A DNA stretch of 44,185 nt from an uncultured Collinsella sp. Lineage in GTDB: Bacteria; Actinomycetota; Coriobacteriia; Coriobacteriales; Coriobacteriaceae. Both the position numbers and the translations under genes were made by a program. Numbering within the stretch: the stretch's first letter is position 1; each line of letters opens with the position of its first letter. This document shows positions 1 to 7,919 of this stretch, one piece after another. The stretch spans positions 1 through 44,185 of the forward strand of contig CABVAO010000012.1 of the NCBI GenBank assembly GCA_902496335.1. The letters run 5' to 3'. The notes below the pieces were generated by a model. That model had not been told where the DNA came from, searched no databases, and saw only the letters and a list, made by a program, of their open reading frames with translations.

Positions 1-88
1 GCGACGGGGGCGAGGCGAATGGCTGAGCGGTATCGATATGCGGGTTCAACGGTATCACATTGGCCACATAGATTTTTAACTTGCATTT

Positions 89-829
89 CTACCCGCCCTT
101 TTCGTAGAGTCGCCGATACGTGCTTAGCGCACCCTCGGCGCGTCCGGCAGGCTTTGCGAAATGGGATCCAGGAGACTTCGGCGCAGCATCATCTTGCGGA
201 ATGCTTCTAATGAGCCTCCCATCCTTCAAAAACAGAATCTCATCGCACAGCCTATCGACCGAATCCAAGATGTGGGATGACATGATGATGCACGTACCAG
301 AATCGGCCAGCTTCCTGAGAATCTCGGAATGCAAGTCCACCCTGCTGGGGTCGAGCGCGTTCATGGGCTCATCTAATAGAAGGTACCGCGCGCCCGTCGC
401 ATACGCAATCGCCAGGGTAAGCTGCTGCTTCATGCCCTGGCTCAGAGTGCGGATCCTCATCTTCGCGAACTCGCCTATCTGCGTTTGTTCCACTATCTCT
501 TCGATATCGCGAGCATGCGGCCACATATCGCAAACCATCTTGAGGTGATCTTCCGCACGCAATCCGGGATACAGCAGCGTCCCCTCACCAGGTGCATAGA
601 AGATCATAGAACGGGCCTCTCTCGCACCCGTACCCTGCACCTCATCCAGAACGATGCTCCCGTCCACGCGAGGACCCGGCAAACCTGCCATCGCACGCAG
701 CAACGTCGTCTTTCCATGCCCGTTCGGAGCGACGAGACCGTAGACCGTACCCGGGGCAAACTCAGCGTTCACCGAATCTACGAGCACCTTCTTTCCATAA
801 GAGATCGTCAGCGTTTGAAGGTCAATCAT
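89..829 (-). CDS. ABC transporter ATP-binding protein
   Basis: ATPase subunit that would power the membrane partner encoded just upstream. Numbered from an in-frame ATG at 838, the Walker A motif (APNGHGKTT, about 37-45), signature LSQGM (about 132-136), Walker B YLLLDEP (about 152-158) and switch histidine (about 189) are all present, so it should be catalytically competent. The ATG at 838 overlaps the permease stop as ATGA, but its purine-rich AAAGGGG lies flush against it. The second ATG at 829 has that same site 9 bases upstream, so I chose 829. Length (246 aa) is normal for an ABC-2 type exporter ATPase. The substrate is unknown; antimicrobial-peptide or lipid export are family possibilities only. 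Confidence 0.9.
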   Translation of the reverse strand: MIDLQTLTISYGKKVLVDSVNAEFAPGTVYGLVAPNGHGKTTLLRAMAGLPGPRVDGSIVLDEVQGTGAREARSMIFYAPGEGTLLYPGLRAEDHLKMVCDMWPHARDIEEIVEQTQIGEFAKMRIRTLSQGMKQQLTLAIAYATGARYLLLDEPMNALDPSRVDLHSEILRKLADSGTCIIMSSHILDSVDRLCDEILFLKDGRLIRSIPQDDAAPKSPGSHFAKPAGRAEGALSTYRRLYEKGG

Positions 830-834
830 CGAGA

Positions 835-3057
835 TCATCCCCTTTCGATCTTTGGAACACTCAGGCGCACCATCAACGGAGATACGGCGCCCAAGACCAC
901 CAGCAGAGCGCCCGATGCGCCGACGACCTCTCCAAAAGGCATCGCGTTCGTCCCTCGCCCAAGGAACCCAATCGTCCCCACCTGGGAAGCGGGATCAAAC
1001 GAGGCGAATGGAGCCAGCAGCGCGACGCCCATGCCCACGCTTTCAACATGAGCGCTCAACGAACCCAACACCAAGAGAACCGCGCAAACCATTCCGGTGA
1101 CAACGGGGTTGCGGCTAATCGCTGCTGTCAACGCAGCGACGACGGAAATCACGCCGTATGCCATGACCAGCAACGGAATACTGCACAACACCGCCTCCCC
1201 CACCATGGACGTTGTCGAAGCTCCCGCCCGAATGAGAGCGACGGGATACTCCGATCCACCCGCACCGTTCTTAATCACGGACACAACGACAGCGGGAACC
1301 ATCGACACCAAAAGCAGCACCAAGCCAAGCAGGAGAGCCAGCGCAACAGCCGTCAGAAAACGCACATGCGCTGTTGCGGGGATCTGGAGAACCAGAAGGG
1401 AACGACACTGCAGGTGGGTGCACGCGAGCGATGTGACAACCACGGGCAACAGCAAAAATAAGGAGGGAAGCGCTGCCTGGAGATACGAAAGGAGGATTAA
1501 TGGGGGCATCTTCGTACTTAACTCGTAAACCTTGGGGTCCGGCAAGCTCGCGATCGACTCAAGCAGAAGGGCGCGCGCCTCCGCACGAGAAGGAGTCTCC
1601 GGCTCGATTCCGATCGATTGCAGGAGAGTCGCATCTGCCGCGCCCAGCTCACCTCGAGCGCGCTCGTACGTCGCAAGGCTTCGAAACCCCTCCGCAGGCA
1701 TAGGCGCGTACACGAAACCCGAAAGAGCATCCCGCATGTCTTCCAGGGCCGCTTTGCCCTCGACGTCCATATTCGCAGCGTTCTGCTCTAGATACCGATC
1801 TATTGAACGGAGCTCCCCATCCCTATACCGAACAGCGGAAACGTTATCAGCGTCAGGAAACATCTCGACCAGAGCCGGGGCCAGCATCGTCGTCGACATT
1901 GCAATCGCGCATACGGCGAGGGTAGGAGAACGCAGGAGCAGTTTCCCCATCGTTCTTACGTATGCAACGGCGGAGGCACAAGCGCTCGAACGAGTTGCCG
2001 TTCTCGATGCAGTGAAGGAACCTCTCTCAAGACAAATCGGGGATATCGGGCACGCGCAGCCGCTCTTTCCAGCAACGCAAAGCAGGCTAATTGCCAGCAC
2101 CTCGATCCCGATTGCGCATACGAGGGCAATCGCGCCACGCTCGAAGCAAAGTCCAGGCAGATTCACTATCTGCGTTGTCGGGTACGGGCTATAGGCGCCG
2201 ACGGTCAACTCAGTGTTCGCATACGTAAGGGGATTCAACAGGGCGAACTCACGTAAAGCGATGGATCTTCCGTAATACCCGGGAACCATCGTCACCCCCA
2301 TCAGGGCACATACGAACACGATTCCAAGCGTAGGGTTATTGGCAATCTTCACGGCAAGGTGAACGACAAGCGAGATGAACGCTGCCACCAAGAATTGCAA
2401 GATGGCCGTCTGCGCGAACACCAGCCAAGCCGGTTTGATAACCGGAGTCGCATATTGAATGTAGCCTATCGGATAGAACGGCGAGCCCGGGCCATTCTTC
2501 ACAAGCGCGGCGATTATCCCTGGAAGATTGATGGCGAGGACGGCAAGCATTGCAAAAACACTCGCCCATACGCTCGATGCAACAAGTCTACCCAGCTCGC
2601 CCATCGGTGCCTGGATGATGAGCTTTTCACGTTTGTTAAGACGCGCGGCAAGGAACGAGACGGCAACGGCCGTTGCGACCCATAGCAAGTACTCCTTCGA
2701 TCCGTCATAATAGGTGTACTCTCCATCCGATATCTGCAGAAACGGAAGTAGGGGAGAGAGCGGTGCCAAGATAAGACGTCCCGCGGCAAGAGGGTACAGA
2801 AGCGCGGGCATGCTTGATGAAGAGGTATAGACACCGTCCTCCCCCGCATTCACAAGCGCATCCGCATAGGATGCTGACAATTCCTGCTCAACACGGGTTA
2901 TTCCCGACTCGAGGTATTCGACCCGTCCGTCGATGCCAGCCGCGCTCCTGAAGACGGGCAGAGCACAAAGAACCATCAACGCAACAACGACAACACAGAG
3001 CGACCTGGAGGAGAGAAGCGACCTAAAGATCGCCTTCGAGATTTTGAGCATATTCAT
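835..3057 (-). CDS. ABC-2 type permease, apparent fusion of two half-permeases
   Basis: Polytopic membrane protein, partner of the downstream ATPase with which it overlaps. The chain has two similar halves. Each starts with a membrane segment (about 25-45 and 380-400), followed by a long polar, probably extracellular stretch, and then a block of hydrophobic segments. A shared landmark, KNGxGxxxYP followed by hydrophobic helices and a (N/R)NPxxG motif, occurs near residues 193 and 602. ABC-2 permeases usually act as dimers of about 250-400 residue units, so this looks like a tandem duplication giving a built-in dimer. The start is set at 3057, where AAGG lies 6 bases upstream; an ATG at 3075 has no ribosome binding site. 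The ABC-2 assignment is by hydropathy and context, not by a clear domain match. Confidence 0.8.
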   Translation of the reverse strand: MNMLKISKAIFRSLLSSRSLCVVVVALMVLCALPVFRSAAGIDGRVEYLESGITRVEQELSASYADALVNAGEDGVYTSSSSMPALLYPLAAGRLILAPLSPLLPFLQISDGEYTYYDGSKEYLLWVATAVAVSFLAARLNKREKLIIQAPMGELGRLVASSVWASVFAMLAVLAINLPGIIAALVKNGPGSPFYPIGYIQYATPVIKPAWLVFAQTAILQFLVAAFISLVVHLAVKIANNPTLGIVFVCALMGVTMVPGYYGRSIALREFALLNPLTYANTELTVGAYSPYPTTQIVNLPGLCFERGAIALVCAIGIEVLAISLLCVAGKSGCACPISPICLERGSFTASRTATRSSACASAVAYVRTMGKLLLRSPTLAVCAIAMSTTMLAPALVEMFPDADNVSAVRYRDGELRSIDRYLEQNAANMDVEGKAALEDMRDALSGFVYAPMPAEGFRSLATYERARGELGAADATLLQSIGIEPETPSRAEARALLLESIASLPDPKVYELSTKMPPLILLSYLQAALPSLFLLLPVVVTSLACTHLQCRSLLVLQIPATAHVRFLTAVALALLLGLVLLLVSMVPAVVVSVIKNGAGGSEYPVALIRAGASTTSMVGEAVLCSIPLLVMAYGVISVVAALTAAISRNPVVTGMVCAVLLVLGSLSAHVESVGMGVALLAPFASFDPASQVGTIGFLGRGTNAMPFGEVVGASGALLVVLGAVSPLMVRLSVPKIERG

Positions 3058-3192
3058 CGCCAACCTTAACCTCATCCAGTCGGAACAGAGGGGCCGAACA
3101 AAATGCTCGGCCCTTATTACTTGCCGGCAAAGTCAATTTAACATAAACTGTTAAAAAGTAACCTGAGTTTTTTAAATTCTTCGGAGGTTATT
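3058..3192. promoter_or_regulatory. Divergent spacer between the ABC exporter and the DUF2975/regulator pair
   Basis: This 135-base spacer must hold promoters for both directions. It contains a GC hairpin (GGGCCGA at 3091-3097 with TCGGCCC at 3107-3113) and, nearer the plus-strand genes, a perfect palindrome described separately. GGAGG at 3182-3186 is the ribosome binding site of the plus-strand gene. I could not place convincing -35/-10 pairs. Confidence 0.5.
3137..3155. promoter_or_regulatory. Perfect palindrome TTTAACA-N5-TGTTAAA, candidate operator
   Basis: Seven-base arms separated by five bases, lying between divergent transcription units, one of which encodes a Cro/CI-type repressor. 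A site of this size and symmetry is typical for a dimeric XRE-family regulator. Binding by the regulator at 3715-3966 is an inference. Confidence 0.5.
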
Positions 3193-3705
3193 ATGAGTTC
3201 CGACAATCGCACTCCCCGGCTTCATTCCTTCCGCATCGCATGTGCGATAGCCTCTGCGACCCTTTGCGCCACCGCCATCGCACAAGTGGCGTTCTCCTTA
3301 AAGCCAGCAATCGAAGTGCTCGACAACCCTGTAATTGCAGACTCCCCCGCGTATCCAGCCCTTGCGATCTCGACATTGGTCCCTGCCGTCATCGGTATCG
3401 CTACGACCATCCTCAGCGCCGTTCTCGTGTGGACGATCAAGAGCGGAGACCCCTTCAAGAAAGGGTCTGCGACATGCTTGAAGGTGCTCGGCATTCTCTT
3501 CGTTGTTCAAGCTGCCACCAGCCTCTACGCCGGCTCACTCAAAACCTCCGTTTCGATGTTTGGCGGCGAGGGGGCCGTCGGCGCCCAAGAGATCGCTTCA
3601 TCATTCGATTGGACCTCTCTGGTTCTCGGCATCGTCCTGTTCATGCTTTCCCAGCTCTTCTTGTACGCCCGAGAGCTGTACCTCGACTCCGACGAGATTG
3701 CGTAA
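3193..3705 (+). CDS. DUF2975 family membrane protein
   Basis: 170-residue protein with four predicted membrane helices (about 13-33, 53-80, 94-114 and 140-160), a loop with a charged GDPFKKG motif between helices 2 and 3, and an acidic C-terminal tail. This matches the DUF2975 family, whose members are commonly encoded directly before a small YozG-like XRE regulator, as here (9-base gap). The molecular function of the family is not established. The start has GGAGG 6 bases upstream. Its position beside an ABC exporter suggests a sensor, stress-response or immunity module, but that is inference. Confidence 0.8.
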   Translation: MSSDNRTPRLHSFRIACAIASATLCATAIAQVAFSLKPAIEVLDNPVIADSPAYPALAISTLVPAVIGIATTILSAVLVWTIKSGDPFKKGSATCLKVLGILFVVQAATSLYAGSLKTSVSMFGGEGAVGAQEIASSFDWTSLVLGIVLFMLSQLFLYARELYLDSDEIA

Positions 3706-3714
3706 GGAAACGCC

Positions 3715-3966
3715 ATGCCCGTAATTGTTCGCCTCGACAAGATCATGGCCGAGCGAAAGATTTCCTCGAACGAACTTGCCGAAAGGATTGGAACCACGCC
3801 CGTGAACCTGTCCCGTATTAAAAAAGGGCATATTCGCGGCATTCGCTTCAACACACTCGAGCAGCTATGCCTCGCCCTTCGTTGCCAACCCGGAGACCTT
3901 CTCGAAGTCATGAGCGAAGAGGATGCCCGAAAGGAGTTCGGACTCGATTGGTCCGCCGAGGATTAG
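3715..3966 (+). CDS. Small Cro/CI (XRE) family transcriptional regulator
   Basis: 83-residue DNA-binding protein consisting almost only of a helix-turn-helix domain. Helices near 10-20 (ISSNELAERIG) and 27-36 (VNLSRIKKGH) form the HTH, followed by the conserved RFNTLEQLCLALRCQPGDLLE segment typical of YozG-like proteins. It is translated just after the DUF2975 gene with AAGGA upstream of its ATG and probably shares its transcript. A palindrome ahead of the pair is a plausible binding site. The TAG stop is followed, in the same reading frame and without any spacer, by integrase sequence, so the gene end coincides with a recombination junction. Confidence 0.9.
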   Translation: MPVIVRLDKIMAERKISSNELAERIGTTPVNLSRIKKGHIRGIRFNTLEQLCLALRCQPGDLLEVMSEEDARKEFGLDWSAED

Positions 3967-4692
3967 AGGGCGGTCGTACTCGCCCTGCACACGGGGATGC
4001 GAATCGGCGAGGTCTGCGGCCTTCGGTGGTGCGATGTGGATTTCGAGACGGGCCTGATCTCGATCAGACACTCGGTGGCGTACGCGAAGGGAATGGGTTC
4101 GTTCATCAAGGACACCAAGACCCATGACGCCAGGGGTATCCCCATCGACCCGGTCGGCCTACTCCCCTTCCTGAAGGAGACCCACGAGATCGACTGCGGA
4201 AAGCTGCGCTTGCGCGGCCTTACCGGGGCGGTCGAGATCGGGGACTGCTACATCCTGTCGGAGCCGGGCGCGACCTTCGCGACGACAAGCTATATCCGCA
4301 GGGCGTTCAAGACGTTCTCGGAGACCAACGGCCTCATGGGCACCAACGACGAGCTGATCACGTTCCACGGCCTTCGCCACACGTTCGCAACGCAGTGGAT
4401 CCGCCAAGGCGGCGATATCAAGGCGCTCCAATCGATCCTCGGCCACAAGGACGCCATGGCGACGCTCAACGTCTACGCCGACATCGAGCCCATCTCCAAA
4501 ATCCATAACATGCTGCGCGCCACGCCGTGCCTTTGGCGCGGGCACCTCGGGCCGAGGGTCGATCCGGGTCCCATGTTCCAACAGAGGATCCAGGAGTCCA
4601 TCGAGACGCTCCAGGCGTTCGGCTACGGCATCACCGAGCCGGACGACCGAAATATCGCCATACGCGACGTGAAGACGAACAGTTGGCTCTAG
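3967..4692 (+). pseudogene. Tyrosine recombinase (phage-type integrase), C-terminal catalytic remnant
   Basis: Reading begins directly after the TAG of the XRE gene with the integrase motif ALHTGMRIGEVCGLRW, which carries the first catalytic arginine. It continues through the HGLRHTFAT box and LGHKD...YA with the nucleophilic tyrosine. The catalytic domain (about 230 residues) is therefore complete, but the arm-binding and core-binding domains expected upstream (about 170 residues) are missing. The first ATG is at 3997, inside a conserved motif and with no ribosome binding site. The family normally has about 370-400 residues. I read it as a decayed integrase of an integrative element or prophage, inactive for lack of a start and N-terminus. 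Confidence 0.85.
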
Positions 4693-5088
4693 CTCACCGA
4701 GTACGCGGCAGTGCTGGGCCCATCCCAACTGAGGTCACGGTGGTCCGATAGGGGCGCCGCCCGCGGCATGCGCCGCGGAGCGGTATCCCCTACCGAAGGG
4801 CGGGGATGCCCTCCGCTTCCAGTTCGGAATCAGCCGTCGGAGGCGTTCGGCTGACTGCGGGAACGGCCTGTCCGCTCAATGTGTTCGGCTGAGATCGGAA
4901 ATCAACCCAACACGAGCCGGACACGCGCCAGACGGCTCTTCCCCGTACGGCCTTCCCCCTTACGCTCATGTTGCAGGCATGTAACGCCGCAGCGAGCGCG
5001 TCTTTTTTGCGCCAGACAGGTACAATGATGAACACTGTACCGTAGCGGAGCGCCCCGCGCGCGCCGCAATCACGCGAAAGGGTTTCCC
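4693..5088. other. Non-coding stretch between the integrase remnant and the ACT gene
   Basis: No convincing gene. Contains a GC hairpin (CCGCGGC-ATGC-GCCGCGG, 4761-4778), an imperfect stem formed by GGTATCCCC and GGGGATGCC just after it, a direct repeat GTTCGGCTGA (4845-4854 and 4883-4892), and an inverted pair GGTACA (5019-5024) / TGTACC (5036-5041) in the likely promoter region of the next gene. No tRNA that could be an attachment site was seen. Confidence 0.5.
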
Positions 5089-5376
5089 ATGGCCGAGATC
5101 TCGTCCTCCCGCATCGTCATCACCGTCCTTGGCAAGAACCGCCCCGGTATCGTCGCCGGCGTCACCCGTGTTCTGGGCGAGGCCAACGTCGACATCCGCG
5201 ACATTACGCAGTCCATTATCGAGGACATCTTCACCATGACCATGCTGGCCGACACCGCCGAGTCCAAGCTCGACTTCGCCGAGCTGCAGAAGGCCCTGGC
5301 CGAGGCAGGCGAGCTTTCGGGCGTCAACGTGTCCATCCAGCGCGAGGACGTCTTTAACTTTATGTACCGCCTGTAG
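5089..5376 (+). CDS. ACT-domain protein, UPF0237 family
   Basis: 95-residue single ACT domain: a beta-alpha-beta start ending in the glycine-rich turn GKNRPGIVAGVT (about 15-26), where ligands bind in this fold, followed by VDIRDITQSI and a second half ending in FNFMYRL. It matches the stand-alone UPF0237 proteins. ACT domains bind amino acids or other small ligands and act as regulators; the ligand here is unknown. The start has AAAGGG about 8 bases upstream. In many bacteria this gene is followed by a UPF0210 (DUF711, 'PFL family') gene, but here the next gene is a citrate synthase 78 bases on. Confidence 0.85.
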   Translation: MAEISSSRIVITVLGKNRPGIVAGVTRVLGEANVDIRDITQSIIEDIFTMTMLADTAESKLDFAELQKALAEAGELSGVNVSIQREDVFNFMYRL

Positions 5377-5454
5377 CGAACAGGCCGTGCGGGAACAGGC
5401 CGGCGCATCTGCACCCAAGCACGCCGCCCCCACACGGCCCCGAGAGGAGCGCGC

Positions 5455-6873
5455 ATGGCTTACGACGCCAAGAAAATCTACTACCGCTTCGATGACCATC
5501 TGAGCCGCCTGGTCTTGGATTATGAGGCGAGCCGCCAGATTTCGCCCGAAAGCGAAAACCTCTACCACGGCATGCCGACTAATCCGTATGACGAGGGTCT
5601 GTTCGTCGAGCATAACGTCAAGCGCGGCCTGCGTAATGCCGACGGCTCGGGCGTGGTTGCGGGCCTTACCCGCATCTCGGACGTGCACGGCTACAACAAG
5701 GTCGACGGCAAGGTCGTGCCCGACCAGGGCAAGCTCACGCTGCGCGGCTATAGCATCGAGGATCTGGTCAACAATGCCCAGGCCGAGAATCGCTATGGCT
5801 ACGAAGAAGTCGCCTATCTGCTTATCACGGGCTCGCTGCCCAACAAAGAGGAGCTCGACGGCTTTTGCGAGCGCTTGGGCGCCTTTAGGCATCTGAGCGA
5901 CGAATACGTCAAAGAGTTCCCCATGACCACGGTGTCGTCGAGCATCATGAATGTGCTTCAGCGCGCCGTGCTGCTGCTCTACGCCTTCGACGCCGAGCCC
6001 GACGCCATTACACCCGAGCACGAAATCGACGTCGCCATCTCCATGCTCGCCCGTCTCCCCCGCATCGCCGCCTTCGCGCATATGGCCTCGGTCGCCAAGC
6101 GCCGCGGCTCCGAGGTTCATGTACCGCACCCCACACCCGGCCTCTCCACCGCCGAGACCATCCTGCAGGTGTTGCGCGGCGGCATGGCATTCACCCGCGA
6201 CGAAGCCATGCTGCTCGACGTGATGCTCATGCTGCATGCCGAGCACGGCGGCGGCAACAACTCCACGTTCGCCTGCCGCGTGCTGTCCTCATCGGCCACC
6301 GACCCGTATTCCGCCTACGCCGCGGCTATCGGCTCGCTCAAGGGCCCGCGCCACGGCGGCGCCAATGCCAAGGTCGTGTCTATGCACGAGGACATCCGCG
6401 CGCATGTCTCCAACTGGGAGGACGAGGACGAGGTCGCGGCCTACCTGGGCAAGATCCTCGACAGGCAGGCTTTCGACGGCACGGGCCTCATCTATGGTAT
6501 GGGCCACGCCGTCTATACGCTCAGTGACCCGCGCGCCGAGGTGTGCCGCCGTTACGCGCGCACGCTTGCCGCCAAGAAGGACTTGGGCGAGGAGTTCGCG
6601 CTCATCGAGCGCATCGAGCGCCTGGCACCGCAGGTGATGCGCGACCACGGCATGACCAAGCCCATCTGCGCCAACATCGACCTGTACACGGGCTTTATCT
6701 ACAAGATGCTCGGCGTGCCCGAGACGCTCTTTACGCCGCTATTCGCCGTCGCCCGCATGGCCGGCTGGTCGGCGCACCGCATGGAAGAGCTCTTCTGCGC
6801 GCACCGTATCATCCGCCCCGCCTATCGTCCGGTGATCGAGCCGCTGGAGTACAAGCCACTCGCCGACCGCTAG
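5455..6873 (+). CDS. gltA: Citrate synthase (citrate/2-methylcitrate synthase family)
   Basis: 472-residue cytosolic enzyme condensing oxaloacetate with acetyl-CoA, or a related acyl-CoA, to citrate. The catalytic landmarks of the family are present: a histidine in PRHGGANAK near 300, the second histidine in GMGHAVY near 350, and the aspartate in NIDLYTG near 409. These are followed by the C-terminal RPAYRPVIEP segment that helps bind the acyl-CoA. The length matches the long Gram-positive/anaerobe type. GAGGAG precedes the ATG and a strong terminator follows. No aconitase or isocitrate dehydrogenase lies nearby, so a glutamate-biosynthetic role is likely but not shown. 2-Methylcitrate synthase activity cannot be excluded. 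Confidence 0.9.
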   Translation: MAYDAKKIYYRFDDHLSRLVLDYEASRQISPESENLYHGMPTNPYDEGLFVEHNVKRGLRNADGSGVVAGLTRISDVHGYNKVDGKVVPDQGKLTLRGYSIEDLVNNAQAENRYGYEEVAYLLITGSLPNKEELDGFCERLGAFRHLSDEYVKEFPMTTVSSSIMNVLQRAVLLLYAFDAEPDAITPEHEIDVAISMLARLPRIAAFAHMASVAKRRGSEVHVPHPTPGLSTAETILQVLRGGMAFTRDEAMLLDVMLMLHAEHGGGNNSTFACRVLSSSATDPYSAYAAAIGSLKGPRHGGANAKVVSMHEDIRAHVSNWEDEDEVAAYLGKILDRQAFDGTGLIYGMGHAVYTLSDPRAEVCRRYARTLAAKKDLGEEFALIERIERLAPQVMRDHGMTKPICANIDLYTGFIYKMLGVPETLFTPLFAVARMAGWSAHRMEELFCAHRIIRPAYRPVIEPLEYKPLADR

Positions 6874-6896
6874 GACGCGGACCGTTATAGAACCCG

Positions 6897-6935
6897 AGCG
6901 TGGCCAGGGACCCAAGCCCTTGGCCACGCTTTTTT
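6897..6935 (+). terminator. Intrinsic terminator after citrate synthase
   Basis: Ten-base perfect stem AGCGTGGCCA / TGGCCACGCT, extended by further GGG/CCC pairing inside the loop, followed by a run of six T. Lies 23 bases past the stop codon. Confidence 0.9.
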
Positions 6936-6958
6936 GCCAGTAGAAAGGGCTGCATCAA

Positions 6959-7801
6959 ATGATTGTGTTTTCCGATATGGACGGAACGCTGCTAACGAGC
7001 GATAAGCAGATGAGCGACGCCACTTGGGCAATGCTCGACGAGCTCGCACATCGTAGCATCGAGTTTGTTCCCTGCACGGGGCGTCCGCTGTCGGGCATCT
7101 TTGAGCCCATTCTCGCCCATCCCGCCGTGCACTACGCGGTCTGTGCCAACGGCGCCAGCGTCTGGCAGCTCGACGACGATGTGCCCACCGACGCCTCGTG
7201 CGCCACGCGCATCTTGAGCCGTCCGCTCGACCGTGGCATTGCCCACCGCATCCATCGCATTGCCGCCGGCCACGATGTGACCTTCGATATCTTCGCGGAT
7301 GGGCAGTGCTTCCTCCCCCGCTCGCTATACGGGCGTCTGGATGAGTTCTGTGGCGGCGACCCCCACATCGCGGCTTCGCTCAAGCGCACACGAACACCGA
7401 TCGACATGGATATCGACAGCAAGATCGACGAGGTCGAGACGCTCGAGCGCATCGCCATGTACTGGCACGACCCGGCCGATCGCGACGCCATCGCAGCAGA
7501 GCTCGACACGCTCGGAGGCATTGAGGTCACGCGTTCGTACGCCATGAATATCGAGGTCATGGGTGAGGGCGCCACCAAGGGGACGGCCCTCACGTGGTTA
7601 TGCAAGCACCTGGGCGAGCGTCTCGCCGACGCCTGGGCGTTCGGCGACAACATCAACGACATCCCCATGCTGCAGGCAGCGGGCCACGGCATGGCCATGA
7701 TCAACGCCGAGCCCGAAGATCGCGAGGCCGCCGACGCCATCACCGAATACGACAACGACCACGACGGCGTCGCCCGCACCATCATGGCCGCCCTCGCCTA
7801 G
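6959..7801 (+). CDS. Cof-type HAD-superfamily phosphatase
   Basis: 280-residue HAD hydrolase. Motif I is DMDGT (residues 6-10), the motif II threonine is in PCTGRP, and the C-terminal motif IV is GDNINDIPML near 229, with the type IIB cap between them. Such enzymes dephosphorylate sugar phosphates, nucleotides or flavin precursors; the substrate cannot be read from the sequence. GAAAGGG lies about 10 bases before the ATG. The gene converges on another Cof-type phosphatase at 7920-8714, which is only distantly similar, so this is not a recent duplication. Confidence 0.88.
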   Translation: MIVFSDMDGTLLTSDKQMSDATWAMLDELAHRSIEFVPCTGRPLSGIFEPILAHPAVHYAVCANGASVWQLDDDVPTDASCATRILSRPLDRGIAHRIHRIAAGHDVTFDIFADGQCFLPRSLYGRLDEFCGGDPHIAASLKRTRTPIDMDIDSKIDEVETLERIAMYWHDPADRDAIAAELDTLGGIEVTRSYAMNIEVMGEGATKGTALTWLCKHLGERLADAWAFGDNINDIPMLQAAGHGMAMINAEPEDREAADAITEYDNDHDGVARTIMAALA

Positions 7802-7813
7802 TCATTGATCAAT

Positions 7814-7910
7814 CATTGGGGACATTCTTAAACGACTAGTCACTGGGGACACTCTTCGCAAAAAGCTGCAAGGACTGTCCCCCACTGCCGGCAGAAAAAG
7901 AACGTCCCCA
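7814..7910. repeat. GGGGAC repeat cluster between convergent HAD genes, left arm of an inverted pair
   Basis: Holds two forward units (GGGGACATTCTT at 7818 and GGGGACACTCTT at 7845) separated by ACGACTAGTC, then two inverted units (AAGGACTGTCCCC and AAGAACGTCCCC). The outer units pair at 12 of 13 bases (7817-7829 with 7898-7910), so the cluster can fold as a nested hairpin and may act as a two-way terminator. Bases 7814-7857 also match 8877-8919 in inverted orientation on the far side of the next gene. Confidence 0.75.
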
Positions 7911-7919
7911 TCTGCCGGA

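Noticed and set aside
1..88. Small plus-strand ORF at the left edge (19-210)
   Set aside because: It runs antisense into the ABC ATPase gene and has no supporting features.
4693..5088. tRNA or attachment site for the integrase remnant
   Set aside because: No cloverleaf-like sequence or matching direct repeats flanking the left-end genes could be seen.
4966..6246. 426-codon minus-strand ORF opposite citrate synthase
   Set aside because: Antisense shadow of a well-supported gene in GC-rich sequence; the product is His/Val/Gly-rich with no domain.
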